23,773 bases of DNA from Pseudopyrenochaeta lycopersici (Eukaryota > Ascomycota > Dothideomycetes > Pleosporales > Pseudopyrenochaetaceae). The translations under genes were made by a program, and so were the position numbers. The notes beneath the pieces are model-generated. The model saw only the letters and a list, made by a program, of their open reading frames with translations. It did not search any database and had not been told where the DNA came from. Shown piece by piece: positions 1 to 8,184 of this stretch; positions within the stretch are counted from its first letter, which is position 1, and the number at the start of each line of letters is the position of its first letter. The stretch lies in assembly GCA_003313425.1 (NCBI GenBank), contig NHZP01000187.1:1-23773 (forward strand). The letters are read 5' to 3'.

Positions 1-13
1 CTAACCCTAACCC
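1..13. repeat. Telomeric repeat (C-strand), chromosome left end
   Basis: The window begins with two copies of the TTAGGG-type telomere repeat read on the C-rich strand. Only 13 bp are present, so the assembly stops just inside the telomere. The orientation (CCCTAA reading 5' to 3' inward) is that of a left chromosome end. Confidence 0.9.
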
Positions 14-54
14 ACCTACTATATCGTATCGCTTCGCTCTCCTCTTTCTTTCTC

Positions 55-610
55 CTATTCAAAGCGGTTAGCGAATCCCTACCATCTTTTCTCCCTCTAT
101 ACTATATTATATTACTTTACTCTCCTCATTTATAAACCCTATAAAACCGGTTAGCGAATCCCTACTTCCTTCTACTCCCTATACTATATTGTATTGCTTT
201 ACTCTCCTCTTTATATCCTTATAAAACCGGTTAGCAAATCCCTACTATCTTTCGCCCTCTATACTATATTCTATCGCTTCGCTCTTCTCTTTCTTACCTC
301 TATAAAACTAGTTAGCGAATCCTAACTATCCTTCTCTCTTAATACTCTATTATACTACTTTACTCTCCTCTTTCTTAACTAAAATAAAACTAGTTAGTAA
401 ACCTCTACTATCTTTCTCTCTTTATAAAACTAGTTAGTAAAACCTAACTATCTTTCTCTCTCTATACTATATTATATTACTTTACTCTCTTCTTTCTTAC
501 CCCTATAAAACTAGTTAGTAAAACCCTACTATTTATCTCCCTTAATACTTTATATAATTACTTTACTATTCTTTTTCTTTTCTCTATAATACTACTTACG
601 AGAACCTTAC
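55..610. repeat. Degenerate ~80-bp subtelomeric tandem repeats
   Basis: About seven units are anchored by a GGTTAGCGAATCCCTA-like core at 66-81, 149-164 and 229-244, then by decayed forms near 307, 386, 428 and 509. Each core is followed by a CT-rich stretch and a tactatatt...ttactttactct stretch. The units decay away from the telomere: the AACCGGTT box becomes AACTAGTT, which is CpG to TpA on both strands. Two or three units of the same family reappear at 13205-13400. Confidence 0.8.
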
Positions 611-1379
611 TATTTATCTACTTCTATACTATTACTTCTATACTGTTACTTCTATACTATTACTTCTATACTATTACTTTGTTTTCTTAACTCTTAACTC
701 TATAGAACTACAAACTAAAAACTCTACTATCTATCTCCTTCTATACTATATTAAATTACTAATCTCTTTTTAACTAACTAAAACTATAAACTATATACCT
801 ACTATCTTTCTACTCTTATACTATATTCTATTACTTTCCTTTTTTTAACCTTAATAACATAAAACTACTTTCTACTTACTACTATCTACTTATACTAACT
901 TTAAATAATATTTCTTAATAAATTTAAAACTATTTCTACTATCCTATTTTCTTTAAATTCTAAACCTTAATTTTCCTACTTCTACTATACTACCTACTCT
1001 ACTACTTATAACTTACTATTCTTCTCTACTATATTATATTACTTTACTTTCGTTTTTTTTATAAAACTATTTACTACTTAGTCTTTAACTACTTACTACT
1101 TACTTTAATTATTCTTATTAACTTTAAAACTATTCCTACTATTTTATTCTTTTTAAATTCGGAACTTTTATAATATTACTTCTACTATACTATCTACTCT
1201 ATTACTTATAATATCTCTATGTACTATACTCTTTTATATTATTATACTATCTTTTTTTTTCTAATTAATACTACTTACTATCTATTCTTCTTTAACCTCT
1301 ATTTTATTACTTCACGCTTTTTAACTTATCTTTTATTACTTTACTCTTTTTAACCTCTTTCTTTTAATTATACTTACTT

Positions 1380-2040
1380 ATTATTTACTCTTCTTTATAC
1401 TATATTTTAATTCTTTTACCTTCCTCTTCTTTTTTCCTATTAATACTACTAACCTATTATTTACTTTTACTTCTTTTACTACTACTTTATCTACTTTTAT
1501 TTTATCTACTTACTTATTAACTACTTTACCTACTACTTAACTTACTACTTTCTTATCTACTTCTTTATCTACTATATTACCTACTACTATATTATCTACT
1601 CTTTTACTTACTACTACTTTAGCTATACTTTTACTTACTATCTTATTTTCTACTATCTTACTTTCTACTATCTTACATACTACTATCTTACATACTACTA
1701 TCTTACATACTACTATCTTACATACTACTATCTTACATACTACTATCTTACATACTACTATATTATCTTCTACTTTACTTACTTCTGCTTTACTTACTGC
1801 TACTTTACCTACTACTTTCTTCTTTACTACTATTTTATCTACTTTACTTTAAAAACTATTCTTTACTATAAGATTATTAATTATTAACTCTAATATTTTT
1901 ATTCTTCTTTTCTTTTTATCTTTTAACTTTTATATTTTAATAACTTCTTATTATACTACTATAAAAGTTATACTACTATATTTCTAGAATAATTTTATAT
2001 ACTATAGCTTCTTACTATTGTTATTTATATAGTATTTTCT
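1380..2040 (-). pseudogene. RIP-fossil of a Lys/Val(Ala)-rich reading frame, copy 1
   Basis: On the minus strand one frame stays open for 103 codons (1848 down to 1540), although the sequence is rich in TA and should be full of stops. The codons are mostly GTA, AAA, AAG, ATA and GAT, giving a Lys/Val/Ile/Asp-rich product. The frame continues on both sides with scattered TAA/TAG codons, as expected if CAA or CAG had been RIPed. Downstream it reads GKKKRKVKEL, which resembles a nuclear localisation signal; upstream it reads KDKKKRRIKILEL. Many GTA (Val) codons may once have been GCA (Ala). The same frame is kept in the second copy, and length differences between copies are multiples of three. 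I do not recognise a family. A DNA-binding or transposon-linked protein is only a guess. Confidence 0.4.
1676..1765. repeat. 15-bp tandem repeat (catactactatctta)
   Basis: Five exact units cover 1676-1750 and a partial sixth follows. The array is absent from the second copy of the block near 14510. At 15 bp per unit it keeps the minus-strand frame and encodes a repeated Val-Cys-Lys-Ile-Val. Confidence 0.85.
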
Positions 2041-2414
2041 ACTAAGACTTATATATAAACTTAACTTTTCTTAAAATTAACCTAATTATAGCTATTTTAT
2101 ATATTATTTAAAGTAGCTAGCTATTCTTTACTCTCTTTCTTCTTTTTCTTATTTAACGTAGCTAGCTATTCTCTACTCTCCTTCTAATATCTTATATTAA
2201 ATTACTTTACTCTCTTCTTCTTTTTTCTTATTTAAACTAGTTAACTATTCTTTTATAAATACTATATAAAATATATCTATTTTCTTCTTTGCTCTTCTAA
2301 GATACTATATATAATACTAGCTACTCCTTTACTAGTAATATCCTTAAAAATCCGCCTATCTTGATATACCTCTCCTATCCATCTACCTAGCTCCTCCTTA
2401 CTATCTACCTGCCC

Positions 2415-2836
2415 TCAATATCCTACCTCCCAAAGCCTACTATCTTGAATTCCTCTACCTACCTCTAGCTTTGCTTTTGCCTCTGCTGCTGCTCGTAGCC
2501 TATATAGTACTGCTATCGTTACGTTCGGCCATGCGCAATCTGCCTGCCTACTACTCTGCTTGCTGCTCTGCTTGCTGCTCTGCTTGCTACCCTGCTTTCT
2601 GCCGCAGAGATACTCCATCATCCCACACTTCCAGCACGTTTGAACCTCCTTTTTATACCTTACTCTGCTCCGCAGCTCATCTATCTCTCAGAAACCCTCC
2701 TGCCCTAGCTGCGGACACTGCCACAGACTGTGCACTGCTGCCTCGCGCTCCTGCTGCTCCTATCGCCGCTTGTATTGCTGCTACTTAGCCTGCTGCTTAG
2801 TCTGCTGCTCGGCCTGCTGCTCAGCCTGCTGCTTAG
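2415..2836 (-). pseudogene. 3' end of a TLH-type RecQ helicase gene, truncated
   Basis: The minus strand reads a Gln-rich run (QQAEQQAEQQ type), then VHSLWQC, a hydrophilic stretch, CWKCGMMEYLC, and a C-terminus ending at a TGA at 2417-2415. The His-x4-Cys followed by Cys-x2-Cys-x6-Cys is the same Cys/His module found twice in the 1463-residue protein of this window and once at the end of the TLH pseudogene at 15216-19961. In-frame stops (for example TGA between the two Cys/His parts) break the frame. Homology with the second copy stops near 2836, so the gene lost everything upstream, including the helicase domain. It is closest to the 15.2-15.65 kb copy and was probably made by a chromosome-end duplication. 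Confidence 0.65.
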
Positions 2837-2870
2837 ACCGCCCCTCGTTACGGTTACACCTTCTTATAAG

Positions 2871-3004
2871 TTTACTACTACTCTAGTCGCTAACTCCTTT
2901 TTTGCCCCTACTCTAGTTGTTTACTCCTTATTTACCCCTACTTTACTACTTTCCTTCTTATTTACCCCTACTTTAGTCGTTTGCCCCTCTTTTACCCCTA
3001 CTTA
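2871..3004. repeat. 36-bp minisatellite in AT-rich sequence
   Basis: About four degenerate units carry a plus-strand landmark of the form tt(a/t)(c/g)cccctactttagt. On the minus strand the 12-codon unit reads like VGVNKExTTK. It lies just beyond the truncated TLH fragment and ends in weak telomere-like sequence (taccctaacctttaaccta, 3008-3026). Confidence 0.55.
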
Positions 3005-4032
3005 ACTTACCCTAACCTTTAACCTAAATACTTTACTACTATTACTTACTTTACCTACACTTTTAAAATCTACTTATAACTCTTCTTTATCTTCTAATCT
3101 TCTAATCTTCTATAGAACTCTAACCTAACCTCTATTACCTAATTTATAACCTATTACTTCTTCTTCTTCTACTAATATACATAACTCTTCTCTTATAATA
3201 CTAAATACCTCTATGCTTATCCTTCTACTATTACTAAATTAAATTACTATATCATTCTAATTAATAACTTATCCCCCTTGTTATATAAAATAACTATTTA
3301 CCTAAACTAACCCCAAATTTATTATTATTACCCTAGTTGCTTTATTATGTCTTCTCTATTAAAACTCTTTTACATGCCCTTCTACTAACTAGTTCTACTT
3401 AATACTTGTGCTACTATCTAGCCTCCTTAAACTTACACATTTATATCTAATAAGAATACTCTTAATCTTAATTTTAATTAATCTCTTACTGCTACTAATC
3501 TACTCTCTATTATATCTTAACACTTTTTAACCTACTCTTATTAAACTCTAAAATAACTTACTCTTCTTATTAAATATAAGGAGAACCTTAGAAGTACAGT
3601 ATAGGAAGGACTAATAACTATTACTAATTAACAGAACCTTTAGAAGTAGAGGACATATAGAAGAAAGTAGGAGACAGAACTTAATAAGGAATATAATTAT
3701 AATCAACACACAATTAATTTATCGTAATTATTAATTCTGCAAAGCGTATTTTAGTATTTTATCTAACACTTCTATACCTTTTACTTAACTCTACCTTATT
3801 CTTAATTAACTCTAAACCTACTCTCTAACCCCCTAAATAATAATACTATTACTACTTACCTCTAATACAATCCCTTACCCTTCTTTTTACAATTCTTTTT
3901 TATGCTTTATACACTGCTTTTTATTACTCCCTTATCTATAGTAGCTTGTTACAACCCTAAATAAATCGACTTGCTTATTAACAATCTATATTTTGTACTT
4001 TACTCGCTTGTAGAAACTACTAACGATCTATC
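3005..4032. other. Gene-free AT-rich RIPed stretch
   Basis: I see no open frame of note. Most of it is pyrimidine-rich on the plus strand, but about 3565-3690 is suddenly purine-rich and contains two near-copies of agaaccttagaagtag about 60 bp apart. This suggests a separate or inverted inserted piece. The boundary to normal-composition sequence is near 4020. Confidence 0.5.
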
Positions 4033-5258
4033 TTAGAAATCTGCACCAGTGAAGTCTAAATCTGCACCAAACTCCAAATCTGGTCTAGCTGAGTCGCCAT
4101 TACACGCTGACTCAACCCCCACCTGGCAAATCCCTGCCTGCCCAAGTCTACCACCTTCCTGGCCTCGCTGTGCCTCCCTCTTCGCCACTGGTTGCGCCTC
4201 CTCAGAGCTTTGGTCTTGTATCGTCTGTCCGATGAAGATTCCATCTGCCACCCCGCCAATACCCTCACTTACACCCTCAACCACCCCACCAACACGACTA
4301 CCTCGCCCGCGTCCACCACGTCCCCGGCCTCGCTGCGGCTCCCTCTTGGCCACTGGCTGCGCCTCCTGAGAGGTCTGGTCTTGGATTGTCTGTCCGATGA
4401 AAATTGCGTCTGCTGCGCCGCCAATCCCCTCACTTACGCCCTCCACAACACCGCCAACACGACTACCTCGCCCGCGTCCACCACGTCCCCGGCCTCGCTG
4501 CGGCTCCCTCTTCGCAACTGGCTGCGATTCCTGAGAGGTCTGGTCTTGGATCGTCTGCCCAATGAAAATAGCATCTGCTGTACCGCCGATACCTTCAGTT
4601 ACGCCCTCAACGACGTCGCCAATACGACCAGCTCGCCCGCGTCCACCACGTCCTCGGCCTCGCTGTGGCTCTCTCTTCGCTACTGGCTGCGATTCCTCAG
4701 ACGTCTGGTCTTGGATCGTCTGTCCGATGAAGATTCCATCTGCCACCCCGCCGATACCTTCAGTTACACCCTCAACAACACCGCCAACACGACCCGCCCG
4801 GCCACGTCCACCGCGGCCCCGGCCTCGCTGTGGCTCTCTCTTCGCCACTGGCTGCGCCTCTTGAGATGTCTGGTCCTGGATCGTCTGCCCGATGAAAATT
4901 GCGTCTGCTGCGCCGCCAATCCCCTCAGTTACACCCTCAACAACACCGCCAACACGACCCGCCCGGCCACGTCCACCGCGGCCCCGGCCTCGCTGTGGCT
5001 CTCTCTTTGCAACCGCCTGGGCCTCCTCAGAACTCTGGTCTCGGATTGTCTGGCTCCTGATGCTGTTAGTAACCTAGTATATTGTTCGCTGTGTGGGACC
5101 TACAGATCATCAACACCTGCAGGTACATCAAGGCCAACCGTGGTTAGAAGCCCAGACGGGAGGCTATCAGAGAGACCCTCTGAGAGGACAACAGGTGCGG
5201 CATTAGCAGTCATGCCTGCAGTAAACGCCAAAATGGCCGCGACCGTTGATGCTCGCAT
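4033..5258 (-). CDS. Secreted Kex2-type repeat polyprotein (five 55-residue repeats)
   Basis: The spliced gene is exon 1 5258-5104, intron 5103-5057, exon 2 5056-4033, giving 392 residues and an exact reading frame. Residues 1-20 (MRASTVAAILAFTAGMTANA) look like a signal peptide. Residues 71-345 are five tandem repeats of exactly 55 residues, each starting EPQRGRGRGGRGR, passing through a Gly/Val hydrophobic middle (VVEGVTEGIGG, IFIGQ), then a Gln/Ser-rich acidic end, and closing with VAKR. Lys-Arg pairs at 69-70, 124-125, 179-180, 234-235, 289-290 and 344-345 frame every repeat, as in fungal Kex2-processed repeat proteins. The tail (346-392) begins EAQRG, contains two Cys and is acidic. Lys-Arg followed by Glu-Pro or Glu-Ala matches Kex2 cleavage then Ste13-type trimming. 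There are no aromatic residues beyond Phe, so it does not look like a ustiloxin or phomopsin precursor. It has normal composition beside RIPed DNA. The role is unknown; a signalling, antimicrobial or surface-active peptide is possible. Confidence 0.85.
5057..5103 (-). other. Intron of the repeat polyprotein gene
   Basis: The 47-bp intron has donor GTAGGT, branch sequence TTACTAACAG and acceptor ATCAG. Without splicing, exon 1 ends at TAG (5102-5100) and exon 2 has a TAG at 5076-5074. With splicing, the split Leu codon joins DDL to SQTIRDQ, which begins a partial repeat unit. A CAG seven bases further on is an alternative acceptor but would break the frame. Confidence 0.8.
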
Positions 5259-5402
5259 AGTGAACGGGGCTTTGTTAAGGATTGGTAGTCTTGAAGTTAG
5301 GGAAAAGAGCGCTGAGTGAAATCATTCACAGAAGATGCGTGTCTAGAAATGAAATAGAGAGATGCTAATGATATGAGTTCTAATTAGGGTAAAAGATGCT
5401 TA

Positions 5403-5409
5403 TTTTATA
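5403..5409 (-). promoter_or_regulatory. TATA box candidate of the repeat polyprotein gene
   Basis: TATAAAA on the minus strand lies about 145 bp upstream of the ATG at 5258. This allows a 5' leader of roughly 110 bases. The position is plausible for a fungal core promoter; there is no other proof. Confidence 0.4.
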
Positions 5410-5484
5410 TCCTTTCAAGATACCTCCTATAAGGACGAAAATCGTGCCCCTAACATGCCAAGCTGCTTGCATCGTTTCGACATG

Positions 5485-5985
5485 TTAGCTACCAAGCCAG
5501 ACGCATAAACGATAGCCCTTCAAACCTATCTGTTTGTCAGCAAAAACAATCGTATAATAAGGGAGGCTCTTGAAGAAACTCGTAGGGTTTGTTCTTGGCA
5601 GGGACGTCGCGACATAGACGACAACAATGACTAGACCCGCATTGCCTTGGCATGAACGGTACTTCCCTAGCACCCCCAGTGCACGGCCTATTCGGCATAA
5701 CGCGGCCGAACTTGACACAATCGCGCTAATTAATCACCACACTGAACAGAAGGGGGCATAAACGAAGCAGCCGTATTGGGTAACAGGATCAGCGGCTAAG
5801 AAACACCTGTCTGGTCTGTGTAGTGTTTCAAAGCCTTCTAGAAGCTGCTGTAAGTGTCTTAGCGCAGCTCGTGCATTTACTCCGACCTCTAACAGTCTGT
5901 GCGTCTCCACTGCACCTCCCTTGGCGAACTGTTTCAACCGCTGGTTCTCACTTCCCCAACACAGGCCCAACAGTCGGGATTTACT
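5485..5985 (-). pseudogene. Unrecognised, probably decayed frame
   Basis: One minus-strand frame runs for about 165 codons with a single TGA (5736-5734). The first part reads NQRLKQFAKGGAVETHRLLE and on through LRHLQQLLEGFETL, hydrophilic and possibly helical. The second has a hydrophobic stretch (NAGLVIVVVYVATSLP). There is no good ATG at the head: an in-frame TAG lies just upstream, and the only nearby ATG is in another frame. I recognise no family. Base composition is normal, unlike the RIPed blocks. It could be a gene remnant or chance; I would not call a product. Confidence 0.25.
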
Positions 5986-5989
5986 GACA

Positions 5990-6326
5990 TGCTAGTTACT
6001 TGGACGTTTAGCTATTCTCGCTATGCTGTTTTGTTGACAACTAAGGTCTTTGCATGATGCAGCAGGGACGTAGAGAAACGCTAGTGTTAGGTATGCTGTC
6101 TTTACCTTGTGCTGCGCTTTACACCAAGTCCGTATGCGATATGCGGCAGCGAGGTAACGGCTACAAAAAACCGACGCTCTTTCGGCATCTGTCTCTGCTG
6201 CATTTCCTTCATCTTTGGATTCGCTGTGCCCCTTTCTCTTTTCTTTCGTCTATTCTTACCTACCCAGCCTAAACGTCCTGTCCTCCTATTTGTCTATCTA
6301 TCTCCTCTTACGCCTGCCTACCAAAA
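5990..6326 (+). promoter_or_regulatory. Upstream region of the GPI-tail protein gene, CT-rich leader
   Basis: I see no convincing gene in this stretch. From about 6190 the plus strand becomes strongly pyrimidine-rich (ctttctcttttctttcgtc and following), and the A-rich start context CCAAAAATG follows directly. Such CT-rich leaders are common before well-expressed filamentous fungal genes. Confidence 0.4.
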
Positions 6327-7130
6327 ATGCACTTCACTTGTCGTACAGTTCTGATGGCTGGCCTTTTACAGTCTGTAAGAGGCATAGCCATGGATAATCT
6401 TACCGTAGAATTCAACACGGCGGTTGCTAGTGGCGGTGTTGGCATCCCCGTGGAGCGTGAGTTGCTATCTACGCTGTGCACAGCAACATGACCCTAACAC
6501 GTAGGCCCCGCAGCCACCATAGATCCTGCCGTGGCTGTAAGGATAGGCACAGAGCAGAGGCTTCCTGGCTCCTACACGCTCCTTCTGGTTGATGAGGCCA
6601 GATGCAATGCATCCTCTCCGTCTCTTTGCTCTATGCAGTCGGGTCTGGTGTCCTCCCATCAGCTTACGTTTCTCGCGGGCAAGATGGTGTACGAGCTTGT
6701 CAACCCAAAAAAGCCCTCCTCGCAGGCACCTTATGCTATGGAATTGCCAACTAGTAACCTGCCTCTACTGGATGGCTCTACACAGCTTCTTCTAAACACA
6801 ACAGATGGCCAACCTGAGGACCCGGCAGCGTTGTTTGTGGAGCCGTGGGCTAGCCTACACACCGTCGCAGGGAACGTGTACAATGCACCAAGCAAACAGG
6901 AGGTAAAAAGAAGCCTGGAACGATCAAAAAGCAAGAGACCTACTAGGACTGGGTCTGAGAAAGCGCGCAAAACTCGGGAGGCTAGGCCCAAGTCAACGAG
7001 GCCGGCTATGAATATTACTGTAAACTTTGACAGCGAGAACAAGAACGAGAATAAGAACCACGGCGAGTTACTACACAGCACACCTCTTGTCTGGCTTTTT
7101 GCAGCTCTTACCGTGTTAGTAGCTGTTTAA
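6327..7130 (+). CDS. Secreted protein with GPI-anchor-like C-terminus
   Basis: The spliced gene is exon 1 6327-6456, intron 6457-6504, exon 2 6505-7130, giving 251 residues. The chosen ATG has context CCAAAAATG and gives a signal peptide at about 1-21 (MHFTCRTVLMAGLLQSVRGIA). The body has TVEFNTAVASGGVGIPVER, a YTLLLVDEARCNASSPSLC segment with a Cys pair (77 and 85), and FLAGKMVYELVNPKKPSSQ. Asn-x-Ser/Thr sites lie at 24, 78, 141 and 213. Residues 173-210 are very Lys/Arg-rich. The last 14 residues (PLVWLFAALTVLVA) are hydrophobic after a small polar region, fitting a GPI-anchor signal, so the protein probably sits on the plasma membrane or cell wall. It resembles a kind of hypothetical secreted protein common in ascomycetes, but I cannot assign a function. 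It diverges from the repeat polyprotein gene, with an unassigned 1-kb stretch between them. Confidence 0.75.
6457..6504 (+). other. Intron of the GPI-tail protein gene
   Basis: The 48-bp intron has donor GTGAGT, branch sequence CCCTAACAC and acceptor CGTAG. Reading through would give TLCTAT then TGA. Splicing restores VER to PAATIDPAVAVRIG and one continuous frame. Confidence 0.85.
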
Positions 7131-7431
7131 ATTACACAGCGTAGTCTTACAAGCATATTGTGGATAATCTTCCTTGTGTGGTCTTCGCTCAAGACCAGAC
7201 CCAAAGACTGCATTAGTTCGCGGACGCTTCTACTTAAATATCCTGCCTATAGACCTTGACAGTCAGCAGCGGAACAACGACAGTATCTCGCATTTAGGCA
7301 AGGTTTTTCGGTTAGACGTGGTCCCGGCCACTTAAGAGCCCGTCCCAAAAACTCAGCTCTTAATAACAGCTACCTATGAGCTTTTTTTTTTGCGTCTGCC
7401 GTTAGGGTTAGCTCGTCTTAGCTGCTGCGGC
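7131..7431. other. Intergenic stretch, no gene seen
   Basis: It lies between the ends of two convergent genes. It contains a short G-strand telomere-like piece (TTAGGGTTAG, 7402-7411) and a run of ten or so T (7382-7391). I find no supported gene. Confidence 0.5.
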
Positions 7432-7962
7432 TTAAGGGATGGAACCTTTGTCGTAGATGTCACCAATCCACCACCGCCCCCTATGCGCAGACTGAGAACC
7501 ATGCAAATATTCCTTTAAGGCCTCTACTCGATGGTTGCACGCCATAGGTTCTGCCCTCTGTCCAACAACGCTACTCCAGTCTTCGAACGATGGCCAATCC
7601 GCATCATCTCCTCCCTCAGTTCGCTGGCCACTACGATCGCTCGGAACTCCGCTTTCTCTCAGCCTGAGATAGTCAAGCATCTGGTGCACTTGCGCTTTTG
7701 TGCAAGCAACCCGCAGTCGGCGGCTTTCATTTCTGCGAAGGACGCCTACTTCTCTGAATGTCTGGCAGAGGCGGCGCTTGTGGTGTTCGTTGATGGACCG
7801 GTTGGTGCCAGTCGTCTACTCTGAAGTAAGCACATCGATTGGAAACCTAGCAGTAGCCAGTCGATATGGCTCAGCCTGCTCGTGAACGGAGTCTACATCT
7901 TTCACCTCTACTCGTTGCTTCTTCCTTCCCTTAACAGCCGTTTTATCGCCTTTGCGTTTCAT
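7432..7962 (-). pseudogene. Fragment of a fungal protein with an NHRVEALKEYL ... WWIGDIYDK core
   Basis: From ATG 7962 the minus strand reads a Lys/Arg-rich start (MKRKGDKTAVKGRKKQRVEV, a likely nuclear signal). A single in-frame TAG follows at 7818-7816, and then an open frame to the stop at 7432. The open part includes INEHHKRRLCQTFREVGVL, MACNHRVEALKEYL and RWWIGDIYDKGSIP. From memory, many ascomycetes and basidiomycetes have hypothetical proteins with a (G)QHRVxAL...WWxxxxYDxxxLP core, usually much longer, with more sequence after the point where this one stops. The TAG could be a RIPed CAG. Alternatively an 81-bp intron (7896-7816, GTAGAC...AGAGTAG) would remove it in phase, but I see no good branch site. 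The C-terminus looks truncated either way. The Gln of the usual motif is Asn here. Confidence 0.45.
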
Positions 7963-8043
7963 AGGAGCGGTTTTTGTATAATAGAGCCTAGGAAAATAGC
8001 TTCTTATGGAATAGGCACGCTATAGAGTGGTAGGTGGGAAGGC

Positions 8044-8049
8044 TATATA
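8044..8049 (-). promoter_or_regulatory. TATA box candidate for the gene starting at 7962
   Basis: TATATA lies in ggctatataaag, about 82 bp upstream of the minus-strand ATG. It sits between that ATG and the palindrome cluster at 8091-8184, so the order palindromes, TATA, ATG is that of a normal promoter. Confidence 0.4.
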
Positions 8050-8090
8050 AAGTTTTGAAGTTCGCGAAGCTACGTTGTTCGCACAGGCAT

Positions 8091-8184
8091 CTTGCCCCTA
8101 GGGGCAGGCATTACTTCCCACGCTTGTTAACCCCCCTAGGGTCTTGCCCCCGGAGGCCAACTCAATTCTTGCCCCTGGGGGCAA
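8091..8184. promoter_or_regulatory. Cluster of CTTGCCCC palindromes
   Basis: Within 94 bp there are a perfect 14-bp palindrome TGCCCCTAGGGGCA (8093-8106), CCCTAGGG (8134-8141), an imperfect CTTGCCCCCGGAGGCCAA (8143-8160) and a near-perfect TTGCCCCTGGGGGCAA (8169-8184). Three begin with CTTGCCCC. They lie 130-220 bp upstream of the minus-strand start at 7962. Repeated symmetric sites of this kind suggest binding by a dimeric factor such as a zinc-cluster regulator; that is inference. Confidence 0.45.

Larger units (their letters stand above)
611..2414. repeat. RIP-eroded AT-rich subtelomeric block, copy 1
   Basis: This is very AT-rich sequence in which CpA and TpG are nearly absent and TpA is in excess, the footprint of RIP. 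The plus strand keeps C (in CpT and CpC) but has almost no G; the rows at 1441-1560 contain none. Nearly the whole block recurs at 13400-15215, so this is one of two copies of a subtelomeric module lying 3' of the TLH gene. No intact gene is visible. An old minus-strand reading frame inside it is listed separately. Confidence 0.75.

Noticed and set aside
1676..1765. CRISPR-like direct repeats
   Set aside because: The 15-bp units are contiguous with no spacers, and the window is eukaryotic.
4192..5319. Plus-strand 375-codon open frame
   Set aside because: It lies antisense to the repeat polyprotein. It is open only because the 165-bp repeats lack stops in that frame; it has no signal or domain, and the spliced minus-strand gene explains the sequence better.
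7402..7411. Interstitial telomere repeat TTAGGGTTAG
   Set aside because: It is only ten bases and isolated, which is not enough to claim a former chromosome end or fusion point.
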